A stretch of 64,000 nucleotides of DNA from positions 10,307,001 through 10,371,000 of the forward strand of contig OZ022502.1 of assembly GCA_963989385.1 (NCBI GenBank). Reading direction: 5' to 3'. Positions 11,921 to 21,855 of this stretch are shown here, piece by piece. The DNA comes from Ctena decussata (taxonomy: Eukaryota > Mollusca > Bivalvia > Lucinida > Lucinidae). The first letter of the stretch is position 1. Every line of letters begins with the position of its first letter. Both the position numbers and the translations under genes were made by a program. The notes below the pieces were generated by a model. That model was not told the DNA's origin. It saw nothing but the letters and a program-made list of their open reading frames with translations, and did no database searches.

Positions 11921-12086
11921 AATGGCTGATTTTTTATGGCTTATTTTAAGTTTGACAAAATTTCAATCACTGGCTACTTAGTTACAACTGAAAGTGTGAC
12001 TTTAAATCAAATCAAAGGCAATAACCTATGTAAAAGTAATGCCATTCTAAACCAACTTGCCACAGCTCCTCGCACTATGATGATAC
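11921..12086 (+). repeat. Family F core unit, left part
   Basis: The sequence 'actggctacttagttacaac' followed by 'aaatcaaatcaaaggcaata' matches the units right of the MITE at 12323, so the MITE is inserted in a family F array. Confidence 0.6.
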
Positions 12087-12322
12087 GAGCCGCGACACGA
12101 CAAAACCAACAATGTGGTTGTGGGCCCAGCGCAGACTCAGATCAGCCTGGGCATCCGCCCAGTCTGATCAAAGTCTTCACTGTCCACATGGAGGTAGCTA
12201 AGACAATTAGCTACCCTTTAAGCGCTTAGCGAAGTCTCTGATCAGACTGGGCGAATGCCCAGGCTGATCTGAGTCTGCGCTGGGCGCACAACCACATTGT
12301 TGGTTTTCTCGTGTCGCGGCTC
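12087..12322. mobile_element. GAGCC palindromic MITE, complete copy
   Basis: It runs from gagccgcgacacgacaaaac to gttttctcgtgtcgcggctc, so the ends are inverted complements. Nested internal palindromes CTGGGC..GCCCAG and CTGATCAGACTGGGC follow. TA flanks lie one base outside each end. The short ORF 11936-12229 overlaps it by chance. Confidence 0.9.
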
Positions 12323-12985
12323 ATACATATTCATATCCAGTTTCTAGAAATTTCATTCCTTGGTGCTTTAGTTATGGTTAATTTGTGTAGTTTAAATCAA
12401 ATCAAGGGCAATTACTCATGCATAACTAATGCCATCATAACAAAACTTGATGTCCACTGCCATGCTGTACTGATACATAATTGTTTAAGTTTTGTGAAAT
12501 TCCATTCATTGGTCAAAGTTTTGTGAAATTCCATTCATTGGTTATTTAGTTATGAATTAATTTGCCTAATTTAAAATGAGTCAAGGACATGAACTCATGC
12601 ACTACAGAAGCAAGTCCACTAAAACTTGACATGCACCACCATCACATAATGATACATATTTAGTATAGGTTTCATAGAATTCAATTCATTGATTACCAAG
12701 TTATGGCTGAATTGGTCAATTATGAAATGATTCAAGGGCAATAACTCATGCACTACCGATACCATTCTGGCAAAACTTTATGTAATGAAATTTTGACAAT
12801 TCATAACTTAGATATGGCACATTTTATTGGTTTTAAATCAATTCAAGGGCAATAACTCATGCACTACTGAAGCAAGTCTTATCAAACTTTATATTCATCA
12901 TGGCTTTATAGTGATATATATTTATTTCAAGTTTCATGAAATTCCATTCAGTGGTTACTTAGTGATGTATTTTTGAAGGGTTTTT
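12323..12985 (+). repeat. Family F core units
   Basis: Several units have 'tcaagggcaataactcatgc' and 'tttcatgaaattccattca'. A 29-bp direct duplication ('gttttgtgaaattccattca...') lies at about 12490-12545. No gene is seen. Confidence 0.65.
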
Positions 12986-13402
12986 ACCATATAGGTCATG
13001 GCAAACAACTTGATCATGTGACCCAGAGTCCTTGAACAAACTTTCATTATCCCCATCCCACTATGGCTGAAAATGGCCTCAATCAACACAGTGGTTTCAG
13101 ACATGAAGATGTTTGAAAATTTTGCTTGATGGCTGGATGACAGATGCCTGACTATACTTATACTATAAGCTCACCTATGAGCCTAAAGCTTATGTGAGCT
13201 TAAAAGTGTAGGTGGAGTTACAGATCTTTTTTGCTGCATTCTCTATTGATGCTGTATATTTGTATCAACTTCCCTATAATTATCTCAATCGATTTCAGAG
13301 TTACTGAGGGGACTCAAATTGTGACGGACATACAGATGGATGGATAGATGGACAGACAACTATGGGAAAGGCAATATGTCTCCCCGAGAAGTGGGGAGAC
13401 AT
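12986..13402 (+). repeat. Mixed C and B units with terminal hairpin
   Basis: A C-type unit (to 13165) is followed by the hairpin 'agctcacctatgagcctaaa' with closing 'gcttatgtgagctt', then a B-type unit. A GACGGACATACAGATGGATGG microsatellite follows, and the end is the hairpin 13376-13402 (tgtctccccgagaagtgggg and agaca). This is the usual 3' architecture of the array elements. Confidence 0.65.
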
Positions 13403-13586
13403 TTTTATAATTGTACTCTCTAATAAAATATTTATTCTCAATTAAAACGTAAAATTTTAGAAATATGGAATTCATCTTTAATATGGAATATGGGAATGTC
13501 TCAAAACCAGGCTCTGGCTGCAACATTGCCTAGAAATACATGATTAATGAAAAAGACATTCCTCCCTAATCATGTCTCAGTAAATT
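13403..13586. other. No recognised feature
   Basis: AT-rich spacer between an array end and a MITE. The ORF 13314-13526 on the minus strand spans this and the preceding repeat and has no recognisable content. Confidence 0.4.
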
Positions 13587-14020
13587 GAGCCACGTCACGA
13601 GTGGCATGTGTGCCCAGCAGACTCATATCCAGAGCTCTAGATAAGATGGAGTATTTTATGATAATTGAGGATAATTTTTCTTATTTCTCATGCAAACCAT
13701 ATGTTGTGACCCCTCATCTGAACCGTCTCATCAAGACAGTTCAGATAAGGGGTCACAACATATGATTTTATGCAGAATTGACAAAAAAAATCCCTACATA
13801 TCACCAAATACTCCCTATTATCTAGAGCCCCGCATATTGGCCTGGGCATCCACCCAGTCTGATCAGACTCTTCACTGTGCACTTAAAGGGTAGCTAAGGG
13901 TGTATACTCGCTCCATGCAGACAGCGAAGATGCTGATCAGACTGGGCAGATGCCGACCCTGATCTGGGTCCTGGCGGGTGCACATGCCAAAAATTGGTTG
14001 GTTTTGTTGTGCTGTGGCTA
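13587..14020. mobile_element. GAGCC MITE interrupted by another MITE
   Basis: The left arm (gagccacgtcacgagtggca) and right arm (ending ttgttgtgctgtggct) flank the paired core 'ctgggcatccacccagtctg'. The core is split by the insertion at 13631-13829. Confidence 0.8.
13631..13829. mobile_element. Family N MITE with long internal palindrome, nested
   Basis: The ends 'gctctagataagatggagta' and 'tactccctattatctagagc' are inverted repeats. In the middle, catatgttgtgacccctcat pairs with its complement across 13697-13763. A second, nearly intact copy is at 20751-20949. Confidence 0.85.
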
Positions 14021-14329
14021 AATTATTTCTGATTTTTTAGAAGATTGCTTTTAAGGTGTGAACTGCACAGTTTAAATGGCAAAACATTAAACCTGTGCAC
14101 TGCCCTCTCAAAATCCAAAATTTCTGATTCAGAAATAAATTGTTGTTATAGGTAAAATCAGGAATGACTTTTTTCTGAAAAAATGCCACCAGTCAATACT
14201 GTGGGCAGAACCTGGGTTTCAAGAACCTACTCATGTCCTAGATATTTCCATGTTCTATATTTAAAGGCAAATTTTATACTTAAAACATCCTGTTTTAATA
14301 AATTAAAATATGCACTTTTCAGCAATGAA
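14021..14329. other. No recognised feature
   Basis: AT-rich sequence. ORF 14183-14440 enters the next MITE and is not supported as a gene. Confidence 0.4.
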
Positions 14330-14523
14330 AGGGTACACTTTCAAGGAGGGATACCTCTGCATATTTCATTTTGCCCCCAATCTCAAAAGGGATCAATTCC
14401 TAGAGAAAAGAATTTGCTCTTTAGGAGCAAACTCTCCTAAAGAGCAAATTCTTTACTTGAAGAGCAAACCCTTTTTGGTAGAGCCGCTTCCAGGGAAGGA
14501 AGCAAGAAAACAAATTGTACATG
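14330..14523. mobile_element. Family G MITE
   Basis: The themes 'gggtacactttcaaggaggg' and 'gagcaaattcttt', with a central palindrome tttaggagcaaactctccta, are shared with copies at 15717, 17108, 26735, 47395 and 48868. The overlapping short ORFs are incidental. Confidence 0.65.
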
Positions 14524-14529
14524 TTTGTT

Positions 14530-14599
14530 TGGCCCTATTGCACTCAGAATAGCCAAAACTCTATGGAGTTTTGGCCGTTCTGAGTGCAATAGGGTTAAA
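14530..14599. mobile_element. Short palindromic element, TTAACCCTATTGCACTCA ends
   Basis: The sequence ccctattgcactcagaatag pairs with the complement ending ctgagtgcaatagggttaa. A smaller relative is at 38022-38069. Confidence 0.75.
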
Positions 14600-14690
14600 A
14601 AAAATGAAATCTTATATTATCATCAAAACGTCCCTTTCAAGAGTGTTGCCCCTCAACCAACTAAGACAGGGAACTTAACTTAAAACTTAC

Positions 14691-14765
14691 CAACTCTTCT
14701 CTTCTGTACTCTGCTGCTCTCTTCTCTTGAAGACTGTCTTCTGTTTTCACTCTTTCACTCTTCTT
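14691..14765 (-). CDS. Putative charged exon (second of two similar exons), gene unknown
   Basis: On the minus strand, a 75-nt open segment is framed by 'tttataattttag' (acceptor) and 'GTAAGT' (donor at 14690). It is open in only one frame, phase 0 to phase 0, giving a highly charged 25-residue peptide ending RAAEYRREEL. It resembles the exon at 19653-19721 (ending TEECKREDL) in phase, composition and 3' sequence, and both are followed by similar intron starts. This points to exon duplication in a coiled-coil or disordered protein. No family is recognised and other exons are missing, so the gene model is inference. Confidence 0.4.
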
Positions 14766-14930
14766 CTAAAATTATAAATAAATAGACAAATAAATAATAG
14801 GTCCAGATAAGGTGAAAAGCCAAAACACGTTTTTTTATAAAGAATAAACAACAAACAAAAACATCAGAATGATACAGAACTTGAGATATATGTTTGTAAC
14901 CCAACCATATGCTTGACGGTGATCCTAAAA
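14766..14930. other. No recognised feature (inferred intron)
   Basis: AT-rich sequence upstream, in minus-strand terms, of the putative exon. The ORF 14755-14976 runs through the acceptor and is not supported. Confidence 0.35.
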
Positions 14931-15480
14931 GGGAATGATCTGTATTAGCAATCAAAACTTGAAGGAATCTGTTCAAAAGTTAATCAGTCAATCTACTTAC
15001 CATCTCCAATCACCTGACCAAGTTTCAGGTCCCAAGCTAAAACAAGTTTAAATGCCAAAATTTTCAAAGGGCCATTTCAATTTGCTCTACCAAAAACTGA
15101 CAGAATTCGTTTAAAAGTTTATCTGCTTATAATCTCCGCGATCAGCTGACAAAGTTTCCAGTCCCTTACTAATAATTTTGAGATATCTTGCTGTCAAGTT
15201 TAAATTGCCAAATTTTTAAAAGGGTCATAACTTCTATAAAAAATGTTCAAAAGTAAATCAGTTAATCTACTCATCATCTAGAATCAGCTGACAAAGTCCC
15301 CAGCTCTGATACTTTTATCTCTGATATCTTGCTGACAAAGTCAAAATGCTGAATTTTCTAAGGGCCATAACTCAAAAAAAGTTGACTGAATAATTCATAA
15401 GTTTATCATTTATATACTCATTATTCCTTGTAATCTGGCAAGCTTTTTAAGCCCCTAGCTATCTAGATATCTTGGAACTT
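14931..15480. repeat. Family I core units, ~150 bp
   Basis: Three or more diverged units share 'atcagctgacaaagt', 'gatatcttgctg', 'aagggccataact' and 'gttcaaaagt.aatcagt'. Homology is clear but spacing varies. Confidence 0.6.
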
Positions 15481-15716
15481 CGGTTAATCTTACCTTACTA
15501 TTTCCATAAACAGACTTTTCTATCTTTCAGTGCTCCAGGTAAAAAGGGGAAACAGGGCTTATTTAAGAATAATTTTCCATATATCTCCATAAAAACATAT
15601 GAAGTGACTCCTCATTAGAACTGTCCTAATGAGACAGTTCTAATGCCGGGGCAACAACATTATTATGTTTTCCCCAAGAAATATTTGTCTGTTTGCTATA
15701 TCAGGAAATATATAAT
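15481..15716. mobile_element. Diverged family N-like palindrome
   Basis: The sequence 'aacatatgaagtgactcctc' with attagaactgtcctaatgag and 'agacagttctaatg' repeats the layout of the family N palindromes at 13697 and 20820, with many substitutions. Confidence 0.5.
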
Positions 15717-15945
15717 TTAAGTATGGGTACTCCTCCATATTGTTCTACCATTTTACAAAGGGAAGCAACTTCTCTTTCTTCCTGTTTACTTCTCTCGACA
15801 TAAGGCCTTTCCAAAAGATGGTCTACTCTTAAGAAAGAATTTATTCCTAGGAGCAAATTCTTTCCTTTAGAGTTGACCCTCAATCAAAGGGAGGCAAAAA
15901 TGAAATGGCAGAGTTGCTCCCCTTGAATGTGTATCCATACATCTT
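15717..15945. mobile_element. Family G MITE
   Basis: The left end 'gtatgggtactcctccatat' and right end 'ttgctccccttgaatgtgta' flank a palindromic centre around 'cctaggagcaaattctttcc'. The minus ORF 15701-15883 is internal to it. Confidence 0.65.
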
Positions 15946-16137
15946 TGAAGTATTGGCCAAATAGCAGAGAGTGCAGTCCCTGATCCAACTGTACTGAGTC
16001 TGGTCATGGTCTACACTATTTGGTCAGACATGTCTGTATCAGTGATTAATTGCTTTTTAAGGCTAATGGGTAGTTTCAGGGAAAGTAACTCTTCAATTTT
16101 CAATTTAGCCTCTCTTCTATACGTGTGTTAACTCATA
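15946..16137. repeat. Fragment of an AAACAGTG-type palindrome element
   Basis: The sequence 'gagagtgcagtccctgatcc' with 'ctggtcatggtctacactat' is a degenerate pair of the palindrome arms common in this window. Otherwise no feature. Confidence 0.4.
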
Positions 16138-17107
16138 ACAAGAGCTGTCACCTGACAGCATAGTATGCCTGAATTGGTGCTTGCCCATCGCACAGTCGCT
16201 ATGGTAGTGTGGATTGCTATACATAAAACTTCAGGCAAGCATGTCCATAATGACAACACATTTATAAACAAAAGTTATCTCAGAAATAAGTCTTCCAATA
16301 AAATTAAAATAAAAAAAAATTCACATGAAATTTCGAAGTCCATGAGCTTGAGGTCAAAGAACTGAGGGGTAGGGGGAGGCAGGATGTATCAAAACCCTAA
16401 ACCATTATCTAACATCAGTCCAAGTATTAGTATCAACTGAGTCCATTGTGGCACATAAATATTAAACTTTAACCAAAATCTTTAAGACAAAATTCAAAGT
16501 CAATTACCTTGACTTCAAGGTCATCCAGTGGGATAAGTATATATAGTGTTTTGTAAAAAACTCAAAAAAGTGTCTAACATCAGTTCAAGTGTAAAGTAAA
16601 TCTATGCCAAGCATTATGAATCAGTATGCAATTAGATAACTTTAATAACAAGTTTAATACAGTGCATCTATTAAAAGAAGATATGTCTTTAACCAAAACA
16701 TCCAATCAATAAAAAGACAATTTTCGAAGTCCATGACCACTGAGGTGGGGTGGGGGTAGTACCTTGGATAACTTTGGACCAATATCTTACTACAGTGCAA
16801 GTATCAAATGAATCCATCCATGAGGTAAGGAGATATTGGGCTTTAAAAAACTTAAAAACCAAAACATCCAGTCCAAAAAACTCCCAATTTTGTAAGTCCA
16901 TGACCTTGACATCCAGGTCACTGAGTGGGGTGGGGGTGGTGCCCCGTTAACTTTTGGACCAGTATTTAACTACAGTGCAAGTATCAAAAGAATCCATCCG
17001 TGGGTTAAGGAGATATAGGTCTTTAAAAAACTTTAACCAAAACATCCAATCATGACGGGGATGCGGGCGCAGATGCCAGGGTGACAAAAATAGCCATTCC
17101 GAGCTAA
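16138..17107 (+). mobile_element. ACAAG element with ~215-bp core units
   Basis: The 5' end is acaagagctgtcacctgaca, with a perfect stem GCTGTCA (16144-16150) / TGACAGC (16153-16159). Core units contain 'tttaaccaaaacatccaatc', 'gtccatgacc', 'gtggggtgggggt' and 'tacagtgcaagtatcaa'. The right end is a GACGGGGATGCGGGCGC run and 'ccgagctaac'. ORFs at 16165-16950 are internal. Confidence 0.6.
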
Positions 17108-17255
17108 CAAGAATTTGCTCCCCAAGGAGTATTTATTCCCTTTAAAAGTAAATTCCATTTTTGAATGGCTTTGTTGTTCAAGGAAGAGACAGGAAGTCAC
17201 AACAATAGTAGTTCCCTTTGTAAACATGGTGGAAGAACATGAAGGTGTGTCGTAT
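17108..17255. mobile_element. Family G MITE, shortened
   Basis: It has 'aatttgctccccaaggagta' followed by 'gttccctttgtaaacatggt' and 'gaaggtgtg', matching one arm and the centre of the family. ORFs 17033-17321 overlap it by chance. Confidence 0.55.
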
Positions 17256-17341
17256 TTATTTGGCTATAAAACAGTGTTTTTCCATCTCGAGAATAACCCC
17301 AAATATTTAAATCAGTCTTAACACCCAATTGAATGACTTGA

Positions 17342-17630
17342 GAACGATTATTTGTTTGAGAAAATCTGAGGTTTCTGTTGAAAGGATTTCAGTTTGTGAT
17401 GTCATTAAAAAATTTAGTCTTATATGACTATGCGGATGAAGTCATAGATATGTTACCAAAGGAACTATTGAGACGTTATTCTGCCTGGGTACAAAGTACA
17501 CTAGTTGCCAATCCCATAGTTGCTATGGTAACAAATCTATGAAGTCATCGGTCCCCTTCAATTTTTAATAACACAACAAACTGAAAATCCTTGAACAGAC
17601 TCTCCAGATTTTCTCAAACAAATAATTATT
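17342..17630. mobile_element. Fold-back MITE (family J)
   Basis: The left arm (gattatttgtttgagaaaat ... gatttcagtttgtg) pairs with the right arm (caaactgaaaatcctt ... attttctcaaacaaataat). The inner region also pairs ('agtcatagatatgttacc' with 'ggtaacaaatctatgaagtc'). Single copy in the window. Confidence 0.75.
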
Positions 17631-17689
17631 CCTAAGTTATTTAATTCCTTGTTTCTTATGAAATTCCCTATGACATGAGGGTTTCCCTA

Positions 17690-17775
17690 CCAAAACAATC
17701 CATCTTATGAGATGGATCTAGATTTCTTGGATTGTTTCCAAAGTGAAAGATCCTGTCTTAAAACTGTCAAAATAT
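17690..17775. mobile_element. Family K palindromic element
   Basis: The sequence 'aaacaatccatcttatgaga' followed by 'tggatctagatttcttggat' and 'tcctgtcttaaaac' recurs at 19230, 26985, 29640 and 46700. The centre CCATCTTATGAGATGG is palindromic. Confidence 0.6.
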
Positions 17776-17814
17776 GGTAAGTGCTTTATAAGAAACATTT
17801 ACTGCAGCAGGAAT

Positions 17815-18027
17815 TTAACTCTTTTAAGTTCCAGTGACGAAATTAGCAATATTTGCTAACAGCGTATATTCTGATGGGGCAGCTCATAATGAGCCACCTC
17901 ATCTAGATCTATACTGTTTGCCCTCTAGTCTTTGAATTCTCAATAAGAAATGTCTTGGACAAGGCATTTTTTAATTTTTGCAGATATAAATTTTGTCGTC
18001 TGCTTTTTTTGGTGCTTAAAGAGTTAA
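17815..18027. mobile_element. Family L MITE (TTAACTCTTTAAG ends)
   Basis: The ends 'ttaactcttttaagttccag' and 'ggtgcttaaagagttaa' are inverted repeats. The interior palindrome pairs cagcgtatattctgatgggg with the complement near 17918 around CTCATAATGAG. Confidence 0.85.
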
Positions 18028-18212
18028 TTAACACTTAGAGCGCCAAAAATGAAAAAAGTCAAATTAGCAAACAGAGGCGGCTAATAATGGGCCACCTCAT
18101 GTGGATCTACAATGTGCGCCCTCTAGCCTTTGAATGTATAGTTTGGACTGCAAATTTTGAAATTTTGCAGACATGAATTTTATTGAGTGCCTTTAGTGTG
18201 CTTTTAGGTTAC
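18028..18212. mobile_element. Degenerate family L MITE
   Basis: The sequence 'gcaaacagaggcggctaata' with 'gggccacctcatgtggatct' and 'gccctctagcctttgaat' follows the family L order but has lost pairing in places. Confidence 0.6.
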
Positions 18213-18221
18213 CTCATCCAA

Positions 18222-18416
18222 CTACCATAATGACCCTAACTATTCGAACAGACAGGTCTGACCAAACATTGTAAACCCAGATCAAACTGCTCTTAAAGGA
18301 GCAGTTTGATCAGGGTCTACAATGTTTGCCATTTACTATTACAACCACTTTCTAAGAATTTTATAACAATCCTTGTCTGACTTTTGGGTGTCCGAAATTT
18401 TAAAGTCATTATGGTA
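18222..18416. mobile_element. Family M MITE (TACCATAATGACC ends)
   Basis: The ends 'taccataatgaccctaacta' and 'aaagtcattatggta' are inverted repeats. The interior palindrome is 'acccagatcaaactgctctt' / 'aaggagcagtttgatcaggg'. Confidence 0.85.
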
Positions 18417-18439
18417 CACAGCATGCTTGGGGGTCACAT

Positions 18440-18580
18440 AAAATGGGAACATACTCAAACCAGCCTGTGCATCAACTCAGACTGATCACAGCCTTCACTG
18501 TTCAACTTTTAGATTTTTTGAAAAGTGAAGACTCTGATAAGACTGTGTGGATAAGCAGGCTAATTGAATCTTTCTTTTTC
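18440..18580. repeat. Palindromic fragment related to GAGCC/M elements
   Basis: The pair 'cagactgatcacagccttca' and 'tgaagactctgataagactg' is a reduced version of the GAGCC core. Confidence 0.45.
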
Positions 18581-18635
18581 TGCTTGACTTAAACAGTGTT
18601 TCAAGCGATGCTAATTTGATGTTAATTCTAATACC

Positions 18636-18856
18636 ATAATGACCCTAAACTGTCAGACACCCGAAGGTTGGACAATTTTTGTTTGAAAATTCTTAGAAAG
18701 TAGATTTTACACATGATAATGCATCCAAATAATGCTGAGTGAATGGCAAACATTGCAGACCCCGATCAATTTGCCCCTTCAGGGAGCAGTTTGATCTGGG
18801 GCTTCAGTGTTGGCGCATACCTGTCTGTCTGAATATTTAGGGTCAGTATGGTAATA
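18636..18856. mobile_element. Family M MITE
   Basis: It has 'taccataatgaccctaaact' to 'atttagggtcagtatggta', with internal 'cccgatcaatttgccccttc' / 'agggagcagtttgatctggg'. Confidence 0.8.
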
Positions 18857-18867
18857 TTTTATGTGTC

Positions 18868-19085
18868 ATTTCAATAGAATTGCCTCTATGGTACCTTGAG
18901 ATTCTGAGGATTTGGAAGATAGGTCTGTCAGAACAAACTGTGCGGACCCAGATAAGATTTCTGCTGCTGAGTCTAATCAGAGTCTACACTGTTTGCCACT
19001 TCAATGCATTTATTCATCCAAAACCAAACTGTTCAATTTCTAGGAATTATGAAAGGTGTCCCAATTTTATATATATGTGGTAATT
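18868..19085. mobile_element. Diverged family M MITE
   Basis: It has 'acccagataagatttctgct' / 'gagtctaatcagagtctaca', then 'ctgtttgcc' and 'ggtgtcccaat'. The ends are poorly conserved. ORF 18880-19083 falls inside it. Confidence 0.55.
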
Positions 19086-19214
19086 CAAATGAAATGCTAC
19101 AACATATGTTATATGAGGAAATAAGAAATCTCAGACTGACCATATTTATTCTGTTATAAATCAGCATTTCCCTCTCCAGACTGACCCTAAATATCTAGAC
19201 CAGTCTCATGAATC

Positions 19215-19229
19215 CCCCCCCCCCCCCTT
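19215..19229. repeat. Poly-C tract
   Basis: A C homopolymer of about 14 bases interrupted by 'tt' lies next to the family K copy. It is a likely sequencing and assembly soft spot. Confidence 0.8.
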
Positions 19230-19372
19230 CCCTCCAAAACAATCCCACAAATCCAGATCCATTTCGTAAGATGGATCATGATTTTGGGATATTTTATGAA
19301 AGAAAGATTGATCTTGATTTTGGGATTTTTTGGAAAGAAATAAATCTGTCTTATAACCAAAGAAAATATGTT
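19230..19372. mobile_element. Family K element
   Basis: It has 'caaaacaatcccacaaatcc' and 'agatggatcatgattttggg', then a partial internal repeat 'ttgatcttgattttgggatt' and 'ctgtcttataacc'. The overlapping ORFs 19187-19498 on both strands are internal to repeats. Confidence 0.6.
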
Positions 19373-19423
19373 ACTATCGCCAAATTTCATCTCTGGGTCT
19401 TTTCACTCATTAAGATAAAATAC

Positions 19424-19630
19424 CGTAAAAATTCAACAAACTTAGAACATCTTAAATATGCCTTAAATATTGATCAGTTTGGTTTTTCAATACAGTAATT
19501 TGTTGAAAAGATGCTGATGGAACAGCAAACAGTGTAGACCCTGATCAGACTGCTCCTTAGGAGCAGTCTGACTAGGGTATACACTGTTTGCTCATATCAA
19601 TCTGTCCCAATATTTAGAATCATTACAGTA
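19424..19630. mobile_element. Family M MITE
   Basis: The interior 'agcaaacagtgtagaccctg' / 'tagggtatacactgtttgct' brackets the palindrome 'actgctccttaggagcagt'. The outer parts end 'accgtaaaaatt' and 'cattacagta'. Confidence 0.75.
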
Positions 19631-19652
19631 GGGAACAAAACTCTTTACTCAC

Positions 19653-19721
19653 CAAATCTTCTCTTTTGCACTCTTCTGTTTGAACTTTTTGTCTTTCTGA
19701 CTGTCTTCTATCTTCAATTGT
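19653..19721 (-). CDS. Putative charged exon (first of two similar exons), gene unknown
   Basis: On the minus strand, a 69-nt segment lies between 'ctgtttatatttacag' and donor 'GTGAGT'. In phase 0 it reads TIEDRRQSERQKV followed by QTEECKREDL, almost entirely charged or polar and likely helical or coiled-coil. A second frame is also open but would not match its relative at 14691-14765. Both exons are flanked by similar intron starts. A candidate first exon is at 21225-21340, but its phase does not join directly, so at least one exon is missing. No family is recognised. Confidence 0.4.
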
Positions 19722-19839
19722 CTGTAAATATAAACAGATGAATTCATAATAATAGACATCTAATAATAGATTTGACTCAAACATTAATGGTGCCAAAGCA
19801 CAATTTTCACAGATACATTTTTTGGATATTTCCATTTTT

Positions 19840-20112
19840 TTTTATAACATAAAATTACAAAAAAAAATACAAAATACTTTTTTTCACAATAGAAATCTCC
19901 CATATTTTTATGCGGACAATAATAAATGCCTGCAGACATGGTGAATGCTCAGAGCACATAGTATACAGAGAAAAACTAAAAATAGTTTTAGACTTATAAT
20001 CAATGAATGATGGAGGATGAACAGAAAAGATTCCATATAAGCTTCTATAAAAAGATATGACCATCAATAGAACCGCATCAGCATATTATGCTTAATAAAT
20101 TCAAATAAATTC
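19840..20112. other. No recognised feature (inferred intron)
   Basis: AT-rich with A and T runs. The minus ORF 19855-20067 shows no recognisable motif. Confidence 0.4.
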
Positions 20113-20330
20113 TTAACTCTTTAAGCACCAGTGACAAATTACCAGAATTTGCAAACAGCGTAGATCTTGATGGGGCGGCTCATAATGAGCCACCTCATCC
20201 AGATCTACACTGTTTGCCCTCTAGTTTTTGAATTCTCAATCTAAAATGTCTTGTGCAAGGCATTTTTTTTAAATAATTGCAGATGTAAATTTTGTCATCT
20301 GCTTTAGGTGCCTACACAGCTAAAGATAAT
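20113..20330. mobile_element. Family L MITE
   Basis: It starts 'ttaactctttaagcaccagt'. The palindrome runs from 'aacagcgtagatcttgatgg' through CTCATAATGAG to 'agatctacactgtttgccct', with a 3' part 'tgcagatgtaaattttgtca'. Confidence 0.85.
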
Positions 20331-20389
20331 TAAGTCATACACAGCTCCAGCAAAAAGGGAGATAACCTTTCATTCCTGTTCGTTAAAAA

Positions 20390-20431
20390 TAGATTTTCTC
20401 ACTTCAGGATCCCTGAAGTGAGAAAATCTAT
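20390..20431. repeat. Perfect hairpin centred on GGATCC
   Basis: The arm tagattttctcacttcagg is followed by its exact complement ending gaaaatcta. No sister copy is in the window, so it is the core of an otherwise unidentified element. Confidence 0.8.
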
Positions 20432-20750
20432 ATCTAATGCGAGAGGAGATATATGTAGTGGCACCATATAAGAATTGCTCTAATGAGGTACCAAAACATG
20501 TTTTTTATCATTCTCTTTTTTATAGAGAAATATAAATATTTTCCATTCTCCAAATGTCGCAATACAGTCATTATAAAATATCAGAAATAACTTAGATTTG
20601 AAGTTCAAGCAAATAGTGATTCCATAATTTTGCTACATATTGAGACATCTCAATTAAATTAAATAATCATAAAACTGAGCTAGTTCATTTTACTATTTCT
20701 TTTTATCAAAATTACTAGCATAGTGCAGATTCTGTTCAGACTGCATCCAA
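20432..20750. other. No recognised feature
   Basis: AT-rich DNA. No ORF, splice pair or repeat match was seen. Confidence 0.4.
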
Positions 20751-20949
20751 AGCCCTAGATAAGAGGGAGTGTTTGGTGATAATGTAGGATAATTTTTGTT
20801 ATTTCTATATAAAAACATATGTTGTGACCCTTCATCTGAACCGTCTCGACGAGACGGTTCAGATGAGGGGTCACAACATATGGTTTCAATGAGAAATAAA
20901 AAAAATTATCTTTCAATTATCATCAAATACCCCTCTTATCTAGGGCTCT
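20751..20949. mobile_element. Family N MITE
   Basis: The ends 'aaagccctagataagaggga' and 'cccctcttatctagggctct' are inverted repeats. The central palindrome 'catatgttgtgacccttcat' ... 'gaggggtcacaacatatg' has CGACGAG at its centre. Confidence 0.85.
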
Positions 20950-21224
20950 GTGCATCTTCATACTGGAACTTCCGTCCCAAAGAGAGTAACTACACTTACA
21001 ATATACAAATGTAGCAAAATATGTTCTGTCAAAAAAAGGTATATTTTATTTTTTTTTCTTTCCTTTTATTTCTTTATTACATCCTTAGTTGTTGTAAATG
21101 ATACCAATATTGATTTTTATTTTTATTTCTGCTTTAATACATCATTTAAGAAACCATTGTTTTGGCCAAGTTTTTTTTTTTTTTTTTGAAGTTTTATTCA
21201 TGAAAGTAATAAAGCCATACTTAC

Positions 21225-21340
21225 CTACTGTCAATAAGATGAACTACTACAAAGTAAAACTCAAATTTCTGTAAATCTTCTCTGGAACAATGCCAAAATT
21301 GATTGTGATGAAACAATTCTCTGCATGCTGATATCTCCAT
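21225..21340 (-). CDS. Candidate first coding exon of an unknown minus-strand gene
   Basis: On the minus strand, an ATG in good context (ggaggATGg, A at 21340) opens 38 codons plus two bases, beginning MEISACRELFHHNQFWHC and ending in VVVHLIDS. It stops at a strong donor (AG at 21225, then GTAAGT). Two inverted CCAAT boxes lie upstream (21381-21386 and 21413-21418). The peptide is not recognised. The next expected exon must supply one base. The two charged exons downstream on the same strand are in phase 0, so a linking exon would be needed. Confidence 0.35.
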
Positions 21341-21430
21341 CCTCCTGAAAGACTGGCTCCTCCCATTATTCGTCTTCTTGACCAATCAAAACACAGGTAA
21401 GTTGTAACTACTGGCCAATGAAATCATTGA
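21341..21430 (-). promoter_or_regulatory. Promoter-like region with two ATTGG (inverted CCAAT) boxes
   Basis: In minus-strand reading, cattggccag (about 21411-21420) and tttgattggt (21381-21390) are followed by a GGAGGAGCC stretch and then the candidate start codon. Paired NF-Y-like sites near an ORF start are typical of metazoan promoters. The assignment is inference. Confidence 0.3.
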
Positions 21431-21855
21431 ATTTTTGAAACTTGAAAGGTGTTAGGATAACACCTTTTTAATAATCAGGCAAGTTAGAGGTGTGAAACTT
21501 TGAAATTTCACTAAGGTGACATATAACTTGCATATTGTCATATTTTGTAATTCTTATTTCATTGTTTTTTTAAATGAGTGTCTTTAATTTATCATTATAG
21601 ATTCACTATGTTTCAATCCACTTCAACCCCCTTATTTGCAAAATTTGAATCATTAAGAATTACCATAAAATCATATATTTCTAAAACTGGAACAGAACTT
21701 AGACCATTATGGTAATGGACAAAAGTTAGTTCTGTTGCCAGTTTTTGAAAATATATGATTTTACCAAATTTTAAAATAAACTAAATTTCCTAACCCACTT
21801 CAGCTTTCATTATTCATGTTTTGTGCATTTGAAACATACATGCTTGCATCTGAAC
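21431..21855. other. No recognised feature; short inverted repeat at about 21665-21765
   Basis: The sequences 'aaaatcatatatttctaaaa' and 'ttgaaaatatatgattttac' pair around a centre with 'accattatggta', suggesting a small unclassified MITE. The rest is AT-rich. Confidence 0.45.
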
